Positions 27,497-36,800 of a stretch of 64,000 nt of DNA are shown here, piece after piece. The translations under genes and the position numbers were made by a program. This DNA is from Bacteroidales bacterium (lineage in GTDB: Bacteria; Bacteroidota; Bacteroidia; Bacteroidales; UBA3663): NCBI GenBank assembly GCA_017449065.1, contig JAFSKF010000029.1, positions 1 through 64,000 on the forward strand, given 5' to 3'. The notes below the pieces were generated by a model. The model saw only the letters and a list, made by a program, of their open reading frames with translations. It was not told where the DNA came from and made no database searches. Positions within the stretch are counted from its first letter, which is position 1, and the number at the start of each line of letters is the position of its first letter.

Positions 27497-27880
27497 ATGG
27501 CAGTTAATAAAGTAATTCTGTTAGGAAATGTGGGCCGTGATCCAGAAGTCCGTCGCATGGACGACGGCACCGTTTGTGCAACTTTTCCTTTGGCTACTTC
27601 CGAACGTGCTTATCGCAAACGTACCGGCGAAGAAGTTCCTGAGAAAACCGAGTGGCACAACATCGTAGCCTGGCAAGGCGTTGCAGAACGCATCGAACGG
27701 CAAGTTCACAAGGGCTCGTTGGTTTATCTGGAGGGCAAGCTTCGCACCCGTCAATGGATCGACCCCAATAATGTTCGTCATTATGTAACCGAAATCTTTG
27801 TCGATCAGTTCGAGCTACTCAAGAGTCCGACTTTGGCTCCGAATCCCGCTGATGACAAACCTGAAGAATCTCAAGTCTGA
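27497..27880 (+). CDS. ssb: Single-stranded DNA-binding protein
   Basis: The 127-residue OB-fold protein starts VNKVILLGNVGRDPEVR and contains TEWHNIVAWQG and VYLEGKLRTRQW, all SSB hallmarks. It coats single-stranded DNA in replication and repair. The C-terminal tail is short and acidic (DDKPEESQV) and lacks the DDDIPF-type tip that recruits partners in proteobacteria. It has its own promoter. The secreted beta-helix gene begins 27 bases later and may be co-transcribed. Confidence 0.96.
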   Translation: MAVNKVILLGNVGRDPEVRRMDDGTVCATFPLATSERAYRKRTGEEVPEKTEWHNIVAWQGVAERIERQVHKGSLVYLEGKLRTRQWIDPNNVRHYVTEIFVDQFELLKSPTLAPNPADDKPEESQV

Positions 27881-27907
27881 CATACAAACACTGAAATTCA
27901 TACATTC

Positions 27908-30340
27908 ATGAAGCTTTCCGCCTTATTTCTGGTCTTGAGTGCATTGTTCCAGACCATTGCGGGAGCCTCGTACGATGAACATCACCTACTGCTCGACCAG
28001 CGTCTGAGCGATCAGGAAGCACAAGCGTCTCCTTACCTTTTTAACGAAGTGAAGGAGGCGCTTGCCGCAATCAACGCTACGAAGCCCGCCTCTCCTGCCG
28101 ATACTCTCACTCTTTCCATTGCTCCCGGTGTTTACTGGGTGGATGATCCCGATGACCCTGTGGTCCGGAACGAGGATGAATCCGAGGCTACTCCTTATGG
28201 ATACAAGATCTCTTACCCGACCCTGAAGTTAGTGGGTCTGTCGGACCATCCGGAAGATGTGGTGCTGGCCTGCAACCGCGGACAGACCCAAGGTGCTATC
28301 GGCAACTTCACAATGCTCCGCATGAATTGCCAAAGCATCGAAGCCCGAAACATCACGTTCGGCAACTATTGTTCAGTCGATCTGGTGTATCCGCTCAACC
28401 CGAAACTGAACCGGCCGAAACGCAACAAGGCGATCGTGCAGGCGCAGCTGGTTCATACGAAAGCCGACCGCGTCTGGGCGGACAACTGCCGCTTCATCAG
28501 CCGACTGAATCTTTGTCCTTTCAGCGGAGCACATCGGGCATTGTTCACCCATTGTCATTTCGAATGCACCGACGATGCCCTGCAAGGATCGGCAATCTAT
28601 AGCCAATGTCATTTCGAATTCTTTTCGAGCAAACCGTTCTGGAGCACACCTGCCTACGGCGCCGTCATTATGGATTCGGAAATCGACACGCACGTCAGCG
28701 GCACGCAGTATTTTATGAAGTCGCATGGTGGAATTACGCTGATTCGTACCGCTATCCGGCAGACAGAAAACGCTCCTCTTGAAGTGCTCGCCTGCTACGG
28801 CAAGAACAATGCTCCATGCTACTACAGCGATGTGACCCTCAACGGTCAACCGCTCAGCATACGCGATGCCAGCAACATCAGCGGCACGAAGTTGCTCGAT
28901 GCATTTAATATTCCGAACCTGTTGGCTGGCGACGACCGATGGGACCCGCTCCGAATGCGGGCTTCTGTCCCAGCCGAGCAACTGGGTTTGCCGACGTTCC
29001 TCCAACTGAGTTTCACCCATACTTCCGACAAGAAGAAAGCACCTCTTCTGGAAGCCATGAACGATACCCGTCCGGTGCAGGCGAAACTGCTCCGTTGGGG
29101 CAATTACACGACTTCGGACGAAGATGTTCAGCGTATGGCCTACGGCAGCATCCTTTGGAAGGCCTCAAATGTTGTGAGGATCTCATCTACCGGTTTCCTG
29201 GCTGCCGACATCACCTCGCAGAACCCGATGCCGACGGGCAGTCAGGTAGAGATTGAAGCCGCTCTGCCTTCCGGCCTGAAAGGATGGGCGAGCGTGGAAG
29301 TCAAACCGAACCTGCAACCTGCGCCTTCGTTCTGCACCCGACCGACCCTATCGCTCGAAAAGAAAGGACTGCAACTGCATTACGCCTTACAGGGCAACGG
29401 CACCGACCGTACACGCGTCACCTGGTACCGTTACGATAAAGCTGATTTCTCCGACACGATTGCTGTACGCCACGGGTTGGCGGCTTCCGAAGGGGTCTAT
29501 CTGCTCTCCCGTGCCGACAAAGGGCATCGGATTGCCGCCGTTATCACCCCGTCTTTCGATGACAGCGAACCCGGGAAAGCGGAATTTGTGACCTACGATC
29601 AGGAAATATCGGTCAAGTTAGTTCCGAATATCCTGTTCGAGGAAAGCCAACTCTCTACCGACTTCCACAATGTGCCGGTTTGCTATCAGCCGGTCATCGC
29701 TCCCGGCACGTGGACCTTCGACACTTTCAAGCCCGAGGACACAAAGAAATACAACTGGCAACCAGATCCGAAGAATGGCTGGTATTACGGCTATGGCGTA
29801 GATGGTGCCGCGAAAAAGAAAGGTCTGGTGCAAGCCACCAAGGGTGCCCGATGCTTCTACACTCCGGCTCGCGACAAAACCGGCAACATGGAAGCGGTGG
29901 TTCAGATTGCCCCAGCCAAGACGGCGGGACAAGGATTCGGTAGTGCTACCGGCCAATACATGGATATCTGCATCAAGTTCGATCCGCACACACTCACAGG
30001 CTATGCCCTGCGCATTCAGCGCACGCCGAACTACGATCATGCCTGCGTCTTCCAACTGGTAGAATACAAAAACGGGCAGGTCACTCTGCTTACCGACGAG
30101 CAACCTGCCATCTGCTATAAAACCACTTGTACCATAACGGTCAGCCTGAAAGGAACGGCCCTGACGGCTACAGCACTTACAAATGCACCTCTGAACCAGC
30201 CTGACTCGGAAGAGATTCAGACCGAAGTTTTCCTGAAAGCCAACGTTGCCAAGAATCCGTATGCCGGCTTCTCTATCCAGCACACCGGATCTACCGGCGC
30301 GAGTGCCAGCCTTATCGAACACGTTTTGTTGAAGTGGTAG
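27908..30340 (+). CDS. Large secreted pectin-lyase-fold protein, unknown function
   Basis: The 810-residue protein has a signal peptide (to about AGA). The N-terminal half (about 60-320) is a right-handed beta-helix resembling the pectinesterase fold (TLTLSIAPGVYWVDDP, then ARNITFGNY and HCHFECTDDALQGSAIYSQC). A middle beta-sandwich follows. The C-terminal part (about 590-810) resembles a concanavalin-like lectin/glucanase module. DDALQG could mark a catalytic Asp pair, but I cannot confirm a CE8 active site. No sorting signal is evident. It ends one base from the facing sulfatase gene. Confidence 0.65.
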   Translation: MKLSALFLVLSALFQTIAGASYDEHHLLLDQRLSDQEAQASPYLFNEVKEALAAINATKPASPADTLTLSIAPGVYWVDDPDDPVVRNEDESEATPYGYKISYPTLKLVGLSDHPEDVVLACNRGQTQGAIGNFTMLRMNCQSIEARNITFGNYCSVDLVYPLNPKLNRPKRNKAIVQAQLVHTKADRVWADNCRFISRLNLCPFSGAHRALFTHCHFECTDDALQGSAIYSQCHFEFFSSKPFWSTPAYGAVIMDSEIDTHVSGTQYFMKSHGGITLIRTAIRQTENAPLEVLACYGKNNAPCYYSDVTLNGQPLSIRDASNISGTKLLDAFNIPNLLAGDDRWDPLRMRASVPAEQLGLPTFLQLSFTHTSDKKKAPLLEAMNDTRPVQAKLLRWGNYTTSDEDVQRMAYGSILWKASNVVRISSTGFLAADITSQNPMPTGSQVEIEAALPSGLKGWASVEVKPNLQPAPSFCTRPTLSLEKKGLQLHYALQGNGTDRTRVTWYRYDKADFSDTIAVRHGLAASEGVYLLSRADKGHRIAAVITPSFDDSEPGKAEFVTYDQEISVKLVPNILFEESQLSTDFHNVPVCYQPVIAPGTWTFDTFKPEDTKKYNWQPDPKNGWYYGYGVDGAAKKKGLVQATKGARCFYTPARDKTGNMEAVVQIAPAKTAGQGFGSATGQYMDICIKFDPHTLTGYALRIQRTPNYDHACVFQLVEYKNGQVTLLTDEQPAICYKTTCTITVSLKGTALTATALTNAPLNQPDSEEIQTEVFLKANVAKNPYAGFSIQHTGSTGASASLIEHVLLKW

Positions 30341-30341
30341 C

Positions 30342-32213
30342 CTACCGCTTCGACAAATCGTCGTAGAGCGTCTGCAAATAGGCTTTTCCCCATCGTTCGG
30401 CCGTTCCGTTCGGATCGTTGCTGCCCGATAATGCCGTACCGTTCTTGGCATTATCCTGAATGTAGCATACGCTGTCGGTCATAAAGCCGAATCCGTCGCT
30501 AAACGCGTAGAAGCCGTAATGGCCGATGTTCGGATCAACAATATTCTTACTGAAGTTCAAGCCGGTCGGATCGATGTCCAACTGGTGCAAAAGCGTTGCG
30601 CCTAAATCTACCTGACTGGCATAGGTATCAATAACCCCAGTGGTTGCCAAAGCGCCGCCTGCCCAAAACATCGGAATCCTGTAGCGCATGATTTCGTGGT
30701 TCTGTATGCCAATCGGATAATTGCTGAAGGCATGATCGGCCACTCCGATGATCAGCAGATTGTCCCAAGCGGGCGTCGCTTTCAGCCGATCGATGAAACT
30801 GCCTATACAACTGTCGGTGAAAGCCACACTATTCACATAGGGATTATCGAAATGCTGATAAGGCACATCGAACGGCTCGTGGCTACTCAAACTCAGCATC
30901 ACTTTCAGGAAGGGCTTCGTGACCGTTGTTGTGTCGGCCGGCGAATCCTTCACCACCTCGTCGTACAGGAAACTGAACATTTTATCGTCGGGTACGCCCC
31001 ACTTCGACAAACGCCACGCGACGGGAAAATCCGTATCGCCTGTAATATGTTCGAATCCGGCGGCGGTCAGGAAGCCTCGCATATTGGTGAAGTTCACGTC
31101 GCCTCCGTGCACAAAATGCAGCTGATAGCCTTCTGCCTTCATCTTTTGCGAGAAGTATTCCAGATGGTTGCACTTGTTCTGGTCCTTCATTACTGAATTG
31201 GTCGGCTGTCCCGGATAGGAAGCCAGAACGGCTGCCACACCACGATCAGTGCGGAAACTGTTGCCGAACATATGGCTGAATCCGATGCCCTCCTCATACT
31301 GCCGGTCCACACTCGGCATAATGCTTGGATCTGCCTCGGAATTTACGCCCGTACAGGCGGCTCCAGAGAAACTCTCCAGGATCAGCAGCACGACGTTCGG
31401 TCGGTTGGTACGCAGCAGTTTCGGAATAGAATCTGTCTGATTGTCACTCGGCCGGTTCATGGCCTCAACGGCTGCAGCAGCCTCTTCGGCCGACATAAAC
31501 CTGTATTGCTTCGAGAAGTCTTTCTGTTTCTTGAAAACGCTACTCATAAAACTGAAGAACGGATTGGTTGCTGCATGGTTCAACGGCATTTCCGAACAGA
31601 AATATACTCGTCCCACGTTCATGGTCGATGTGGTTACGCCGCCACGGATGGCAATAAAGAGCAGGATGCAGCACAACACAGCTGCTACCGTTCTCCATCC
31701 GCGAATCTTCCGGCTGGGTAGCACCATTGCCGATCCGTTTTTCCGTTCCGGATAGAAGCGGCACAAAACGTGCTGAAGCGGCCACCATATCACAAATATC
31801 ACGATGGGCACCAAACAGAGCAGGTACCAAGGGACCGAAACAAACGCCTCCTTCGGATTGTCGAAGAGATAGAACAAAGCCGTCTTATCGAGACGGAATC
31901 CCCAATATCCATAAAGCACCAGATCGGCGAAATAGTTAAGGATGACCAGAAACAGACACAACCGAATCCAGAACTTCATGAAACGACGATGCCAGTTTCC
32001 TTTCCACCAGATATAGACGATTTCGAGCAGGAAGGGCAATGACATCAGATAACCGGCCGATGTGAAGTCGTGCGGCAGGCCGTGATACAAAGCCTGCATC
32101 CATTCTCCGAAGGAATAGGCATCGAACACGTCACTATGGTACGACATGAAACCGAATTTCCCTATCACAAAAAGCAGAATAAAAATGAAATAGAGTGCAA
32201 TCTTTTTACCCAT
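30342..32213 (-). CDS. LTA synthase family membrane sulfatase/phosphoglycerol transferase
   Basis: The 623-residue protein has five N-terminal membrane helices (within about residues 1-190) and an extracellular sulfatase-fold domain. The metal site shows VVLLILESFSG, with a candidate nucleophile Thr/Ser near NSFRTDRG, plus VHGGDVNF and GVADHAF. LtaS-like enzymes transfer phosphoglycerol or similar groups to surface polymers or lipids. Bacteroidota have no lipoteichoic acid, so the acceptor is unknown. A TATCTTTG box (32253-32260) lies upstream, divergent from the S4 gene. Confidence 0.85.
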   Translation of the reverse strand: MGKKIALYFIFILLFVIGKFGFMSYHSDVFDAYSFGEWMQALYHGLPHDFTSAGYLMSLPFLLEIVYIWWKGNWHRRFMKFWIRLCLFLVILNYFADLVLYGYWGFRLDKTALFYLFDNPKEAFVSVPWYLLCLVPIVIFVIWWPLQHVLCRFYPERKNGSAMVLPSRKIRGWRTVAAVLCCILLFIAIRGGVTTSTMNVGRVYFCSEMPLNHAATNPFFSFMSSVFKKQKDFSKQYRFMSAEEAAAAVEAMNRPSDNQTDSIPKLLRTNRPNVVLLILESFSGAACTGVNSEADPSIMPSVDRQYEEGIGFSHMFGNSFRTDRGVAAVLASYPGQPTNSVMKDQNKCNHLEYFSQKMKAEGYQLHFVHGGDVNFTNMRGFLTAAGFEHITGDTDFPVAWRLSKWGVPDDKMFSFLYDEVVKDSPADTTTVTKPFLKVMLSLSSHEPFDVPYQHFDNPYVNSVAFTDSCIGSFIDRLKATPAWDNLLIIGVADHAFSNYPIGIQNHEIMRYRIPMFWAGGALATTGVIDTYASQVDLGATLLHQLDIDPTGLNFSKNIVDPNIGHYGFYAFSDGFGFMTDSVCYIQDNAKNGTALSGSNDPNGTAERWGKAYLQTLYDDLSKR

Positions 32214-32330
32214 TTTTATCAGTATTTACGTCACGATTTTCAAAATTCGAGGCAAAGATAAGGTTTTTCTCGAAAAATATACGTATCTTTGCGCCGGAAT
32301 TTTACAAAATTATCAGATATTTCGAACAAA

Positions 32331-33026
32331 ATGGAGAAACTGGAACGTATAAATAAGTATTTAAGTGAATCTGGAGTATGTTCACGCCGTGAGGTGGATG
32401 AACTGATTGAAACCGGCCGTGTGGAAGTGAATCACAAGCCGGCACGCATCGGCATGCAGATCGATACGGTGAACGACAAAGTGTATGTGGACGGCCAGTT
32501 GGTCGATCCCGACAATAAGGAGAAGAATGCTGTCACGCTTGAGGCGCTGCAAGCCCTTGATGAACGTCCTTGGTGGAAGGAACACAACGAACAGAAACAG
32601 GCTCGCGAGGAAGCCCTGAAGCAGAATCCAAAAAGCAAACTCCTGCGCCACGGACGCAAAAACGGCAAAAAGATTGCATCTGCCAAGGGTTCCGTTGCAG
32701 GCAAGGCTTCTGCCCGTAAGCAGACCCTCAGCGAACTGAAAGAGATTGCTTCCCGTGCGGCAGCGGTCAAGACCCGCGGACACAGTTCAGACGAAAAGCA
32801 AGCCAAGAACCAAGCGGTTCAAGCGGCCAACAAAGAGGTGGCTGCCAAAGAGGCAAAACGAGACGAACTGCGTCGTCCGAAAACTTTCGGCGAGGTTTTC
32901 AACTCGCTGAGTAACCCTCAGCACACGCTCAAAGAGCGCCGTGTGGAGGGCGTCAACCCCAAATCCGCCCAACTTCGTGGCAAGAAAACCTGGTCCGGCT
33001 CCAGCCGACGCACAAGGCGCAAGTAA
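32331..33026 (+). CDS. S4-domain RNA-binding protein with basic low-complexity tail
   Basis: The 231-residue product begins with a complete S4 domain (residues 3-62: RINKYLSESGVCSRREVDEL, then VYVDGQLV), closest to the RsuA/RluF pseudouridine synthase type. No catalytic domain follows. The remaining 165 residues are Lys/Arg/Ala/Gln-rich and end in RRTRRK. It is either a remodelled ancestor of a pseudouridine synthase or a stand-alone RNA-binding factor, for example for rRNA. The frame is intact and shows no decay. I chose the ATG at 32331, 39 bases after a TATCTTTG box. Confidence 0.75.
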   Translation: MEKLERINKYLSESGVCSRREVDELIETGRVEVNHKPARIGMQIDTVNDKVYVDGQLVDPDNKEKNAVTLEALQALDERPWWKEHNEQKQAREEALKQNPKSKLLRHGRKNGKKIASAKGSVAGKASARKQTLSELKEIASRAAAVKTRGHSSDEKQAKNQAVQAANKEVAAKEAKRDELRRPKTFGEVFNSLSNPQHTLKERRVEGVNPKSAQLRGKKTWSGSSRRTRRK

Positions 33027-33034
33027 AGATAGAA

Positions 33035-33682
33035 CTACAAAAAGGACTTCAAGAGGTTATCCCAACTGTCTTGGGGAACCTTAATGTTCAGAAAGTCCAT
33101 GCCGGCGGAGCGGGCGCTGTCGCCGTCGGTGTCTTCACGATCGCCCACATAGAGAGTGGTGGCGGCATCGAGAGAGCAACGCTCCATCAATCGCTTGATG
33201 CTTTCCGAACTGGGCTTCAGCCCCCCCAGTTCGGGGGCAGAAACGATGCAATCGAACAACGAAGGATCGATACCTAAAGCCTGCAATTTTTCCGTCGCAT
33301 GACCATAATCGCTGTAAAGAATGCGCTTCAGACCACGCTCCTTCAAGGCTTCCAAGAGTTCGATAGCCAACGGTCGCGCTTCGAAGTACATGTGCAGCAC
33401 AGAGACCTGCAAAGGCATATACTTCTCCTCATACCAACGGCGTGCCTTCTCGGGAGTCAGACTCTTTTTCACCTCCGCCATCTTGGCAAAGAGTGCGGCA
33501 TAGACGTTTTCAGCATTCTGAAAGTCCTGCCCCATGATCAACTTGCGTGCCTTGCGTTCGGCACTCAGCACAAACATATTCGCGAGGTCGCCTAAGATGA
33601 GTTTCATCGGCAGCCCCTTGTTATTATAAAGCGTGCCGTCGAGATCGAAGACGACGGCACGATATTTTTCGGGAGTAGTCAT
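33035..33682 (-). CDS. HAD-superfamily phosphatase
   Basis: The 215-residue hydrolase has motif I FDLDGTLYN (nucleophile Asp near residue 12), motif II YSDYG, Lys in motif III (GGLKPSSE) and motif IV GDREDTDGDSARSAGM. A helical cap lies between motifs I and II. The substrate cannot be read from the sequence; phosphoglycolate- or nucleotide-type phosphatases share this layout. It ends 8 bases from the facing S4 gene and starts just beyond a 9-bp tandem repeat. Confidence 0.85.
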   Translation of the reverse strand: MTTPEKYRAVVFDLDGTLYNNKGLPMKLILGDLANMFVLSAERKARKLIMGQDFQNAENVYAALFAKMAEVKKSLTPEKARRWYEEKYMPLQVSVLHMYFEARPLAIELLEALKERGLKRILYSDYGHATEKLQALGIDPSLFDCIVSAPELGGLKPSSESIKRLMERCSLDAATTLYVGDREDTDGDSARSAGMDFLNIKVPQDSWDNLLKSFL

Positions 33683-33688
33683 TTTTTG

Positions 33689-33822
33689 AATCAGAGTAAT
33701 CTGAGTATTCAGAGTATTCGGAGTAATCTGAGTATTCAGAGTATTCGGAGTAATCAGAGTTTCAGAATAATCGGAGTATTCAGAGTATTCGGAGTACTCA
33801 GAGTAATCTGAATAATCAGAGA
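33689..33822. repeat. Tandem array of a 9-bp unit (NGAGTAWTC)
   Basis: About 15 units of a 9-bp motif fill nearly the whole gap between the HAD and GH3-family genes. Variants (agagtattc, ggagtaatc, tgagtattc) follow each other in a higher 27-bp order in the left half and become more degenerate to the right. It is non-coding and not CRISPR-like, having no spacers. Confidence 0.9.
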
Positions 33823-33826
33823 ATTA

Positions 33827-35542
33827 TCACTTCACCAATTTCTTGAACTTCTCGTGACGTTTGTCGTCCTGCATCAGCAGGTTCATCTTGAACTGACCGT
33901 CGCGGGCACCTTCGGCAATACAAGCAGCCTTATATTTCTCGAAGCTGTTCTCCACCAGCATGTGTCCGATAGGATCGTGAACGCGGAACGAATCGCGCTT
34001 CGCCACATACTCAACATTCTGCTCACGCAGGTATTTGTCAACCAGCTTCGTGAACTCGTCGCACTGTGCCTGAGATACATTGGCATCGGCAAACTCATAG
34101 TAGAAATGGTAGGCAGAAACCGACATATCGGCAAAGCCCACAAAGAACTTCACGTCGAGTTTTGACTCAGCCGACGCATTCTTTACCGCCTCGATGAACT
34201 GACGCTCGTGCAGTTTTTCGCCGGTCATCGTAACGATACCGTTCACCTTCTGGATCATGAACACACGCGGCGTATTGAAATAAGGTGTACCGACCTCCAC
34301 CAGATCGTTCATGTTGTAACGATAAAGACCGGCGAATGTCGTTACGAAAGGACAATAGCGCTTCCCTTGCTCCAGTTCGTGCAACTGATAGAACTTCACA
34401 CTCTTCAAAGCCTCCGGATCGCTGAGCTTATCGACATCCTCTTCTGCCATGAACTCATAGAAATGGTAGTGCGGGAAGAGCGTTGAATAGTTGGTATCGT
34501 CCATCACAATACCGAAGCGGCACTCCGACGAGAAGTAACCGAACTCCTGATGCAGACAGGAAGCCGGGAAGTAACCCTCAATCTTGTCGAGATAAACCTT
34601 CGTGTTTCCGCACTTCCAGGTGTTCAGGATCTGCATGTGAGGCCAATAGTGCTTCGGCAGCACCTGTCCGTATTTCCGCTTCAGTTCGCGTAACTCGTTG
34701 GCTCGTGCCGGATTCGGCTCCAACTGTGCTTCCACGTCCTTGCGGATATCGGCAGGAATATCGAACTCCTTGCTCAAAGTACCCTTCTCGATGTCGTCGC
34801 AATACATGTCATAGTACTTATCGACATTCTTCTGCACTTCGACCAACGTCGAAGGATTGGCGGTAATAAAGATGGTAGCATCGGTTTCGATGCCCAAACG
34901 CATGATGGTGTAGTAGCGGGCATTGTAGTCCTTGATGCCATAAACGCTACCCGGCACAGCATAAAGTTCCTTCACGAACGAAGGAGCGTCGCGACGCGTC
35001 ACACCCGAAACAGAACCTGCCACCGTTCCATCGGGAGCATACCCCTCGATATCCTTACCTACGATGGTAACCAGTTTGCCATAGAAAGCCTTCGGCCGAT
35101 TGATGATGTAGTTATAGAGCCACACCTTCGTCATCTTGCCATAGACGGTCTTCAGATAAACGTCGGTAATCGGAATCCACTTCGGTTCCTTGGTGGTGCC
35201 CGATGTGGTGGCATACATGACCGGTTTACCGGGTACGAGCACGTTTGCTTCGCCATTCTTGTGACGGTCGATCAAGGCGCGATAGTCCTCGTAATCGCTC
35301 GGAGCAATCTGCTCTTGATAACGCTTATAGAGCTCGTCGCCATTAGCGGCCGACAAAATATAATCGAAACGATGAGCGCGGCCGAACTCGGTGTCCTTGC
35401 CATATTCGAGAATCGCACGAAGCGTCTGCTCGCTGGCTTCTTTCGGATTCTTGCTCGCCTTGACCAATTTCTTATACTGGATACCACCTGCCACACGGAG
35501 CAGGAAAGTGGTAAGCCATGCAGGAGTTGAATTCTTTTTCAT
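33827..35542 (-). CDS. GH3-family acyl-acid amido synthetase-like protein
   Basis: The 571-residue protein belongs to the GH3/JAR1 superfamily of adenylate-forming enzymes, known in plants for joining hormones to amino acids. The ATP motif ATTSGTTKEPKWIPIT lies near residues 109-125. YRYNMNDLVEVG and MTGEKLHE supply other adenylation motifs. Such genes are common in Bacteroidota, where the substrate is unknown. It is led by an exact promoter; the HAD gene follows after the 9-bp repeat. Confidence 0.88.
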   Translation of the reverse strand: MKKNSTPAWLTTFLLRVAGGIQYKKLVKASKNPKEASEQTLRAILEYGKDTEFGRAHRFDYILSAANGDELYKRYQEQIAPSDYEDYRALIDRHKNGEANVLVPGKPVMYATTSGTTKEPKWIPITDVYLKTVYGKMTKVWLYNYIINRPKAFYGKLVTIVGKDIEGYAPDGTVAGSVSGVTRRDAPSFVKELYAVPGSVYGIKDYNARYYTIMRLGIETDATIFITANPSTLVEVQKNVDKYYDMYCDDIEKGTLSKEFDIPADIRKDVEAQLEPNPARANELRELKRKYGQVLPKHYWPHMQILNTWKCGNTKVYLDKIEGYFPASCLHQEFGYFSSECRFGIVMDDTNYSTLFPHYHFYEFMAEEDVDKLSDPEALKSVKFYQLHELEQGKRYCPFVTTFAGLYRYNMNDLVEVGTPYFNTPRVFMIQKVNGIVTMTGEKLHERQFIEAVKNASAESKLDVKFFVGFADMSVSAYHFYYEFADANVSQAQCDEFTKLVDKYLREQNVEYVAKRDSFRVHDPIGHMLVENSFEKYKAACIAEGARDGQFKMNLLMQDDKRHEKFKKLVK

Positions 35543-35571
35543 AATGTATTGAAATATATTACAAATCGGGG

Positions 35572-35603
35572 CAAATATAAAGAGATTTTAACAATTGACC
35601 AAA
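35572..35603 (-). promoter_or_regulatory. Promoter of the GH3-family gene
   Basis: On the minus strand TTTG (35600-35603), 20 bp and TATATTTG (35572-35579) match the consensus exactly. Confidence 0.82.
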
Positions 35604-35615
35604 TTTTTGGGGGAT

Positions 35616-36800
35616 TTATAGGCACCACGAAAGGAAAATGTCCGCCAACGCACCTTGAATGCGGCGTTTAAGTGGCAAATTATCATAGTATTGCGGAGTC
35701 AGTTCGGTGCTATGATTCAAGCTGTTGGCAAAGGCAGAATCGAGCCATTGGGTCGCCACAGAATCGGCAATGACGGCTGCCACTTCCTCGTTCCAGCGCA
35801 TTGCCCGGTAATCGAGATTCGTGGAACCGACGATGCACCGTCCGCCATCGGCAGTCAGCACCTTGCTGTGCTGGAAAGCATCGTGGAAGAGCCAGACACG
35901 CGCCCCGCGTTTCTGCAACCGGTGCGAGTAATGCACGTTGCCGAGATCGAACAATGGCGTATCGCCCACTTCGGAAAAAAGCACACTCACCTGCACGCCC
36001 CGCTTCATAGCCCGACGCAATGCCCGGCGAACGCCCGGTGTAGGCAACAGATAAGGCGACTGAATGTGCAGGCTGTCGGTCGCTGCATCGATAAAAGCAA
36101 TCACCTCACGCCGCATCTCCGCTTTCTTCCTCCAGGATTGCCGTCCACGCTCTACGATGTAAGTCTGCGCCAGCGAATCCTCCGACGTTCCCTCGACCAT
36201 CGCCGCCGTGTAGGGATAATAGGAATCGCCTCCGAAAGCCTCTCCCCCGCACTTCTCGAAATGCTCGGCAAACAAGAACTGAAGTTCCTCGACCGAGGGC
36301 CCCACCAAGCGCACATGCGTATCGATATAGCCGCCGTAGATCTCCTTGCCCGTGATGTTGTAATCCGCCACATTGAAACCGCCTGTATAGCCGATCCTGC
36401 CATCGATGACAACAATCTTCCGATGATCGCGCAACACCCGATGCACATAAGGGAACACATAAGGTTGGTAGATACGGATATCGATACCCTCCGTCCGCAA
36501 CCGGTTGAGACGCGACGCATAATTGTAATGGCGCTTCACATCGTAGTAGCCATCCACGACCAGTCGCACCTCCACGCCCTGCTTTGCCTTCTCGCGCATC
36601 AGATCAATCACCCGACGGCCGATACTGTCGTCGGCAAAGATGAAATACTCGCAATGGATGTGATGGCGCGCCTCCTGCATATCGTGCAGCAGCGCCTCGA
36701 ACTTGTCGGCACCGTTCTGATAGAGCCGGATTTCGGTTTGCGCCGACAACGGACAAAGCGCCAACAGGCAAAAGACGAAAAGGGCGAAGCGTTTTCTCAT
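35616..36800 (-). CDS. Phospholipase D-like / cardiolipin synthase-type protein
   Basis: The 394-residue protein has a signal peptide (to about LSAQ) and two HKD motifs: HRKIVVIDGRIGYTGG and HSKVLTADGGRCIVGSTN. This is the layout of bacterial cardiolipin synthases, but it lacks their N-terminal membrane helices and is predicted to be exported. Phosphatidyl transfer in the periplasm or phospholipid hydrolysis are the likely activities. Its ATG overlaps the murF-alr stop (ATGA), which implies translational coupling. Confidence 0.85.
   Translation of the reverse strand: MRKRFALFVFCLLALCPLSAQTEIRLYQNGADKFEALLHDMQEARHHIHCEYFIFADDSIGRRVIDLMREKAKQGVEVRLVVDGYYDVKRHYNYASRLNRLRTEGIDIRIYQPYVFPYVHRVLRDHRKIVVIDGRIGYTGGFNVADYNITGKEIYGGYIDTHVRLVGPSVEELQFLFAEHFEKCGGEAFGGDSYYPYTAAMVEGTSEDSLAQTYIVERGRQSWRKKAEMRREVIAFIDAATDSLHIQSPYLLPTPGVRRALRRAMKRGVQVSVLFSEVGDTPLFDLGNVHYSHRLQKRGARVWLFHDAFQHSKVLTADGGRCIVGSTNLDYRAMRWNEEVAAVIADSVATQWLDSAFANSLNHSTELTPQYYDNLPLKRRIQGALADIFLSWCL

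Noticed and set aside
33689..33822. CRISPR array
   Set aside because: The 9-bp units are contiguous with no spacers, and there are no cas genes nearby. It is a simple tandem repeat.
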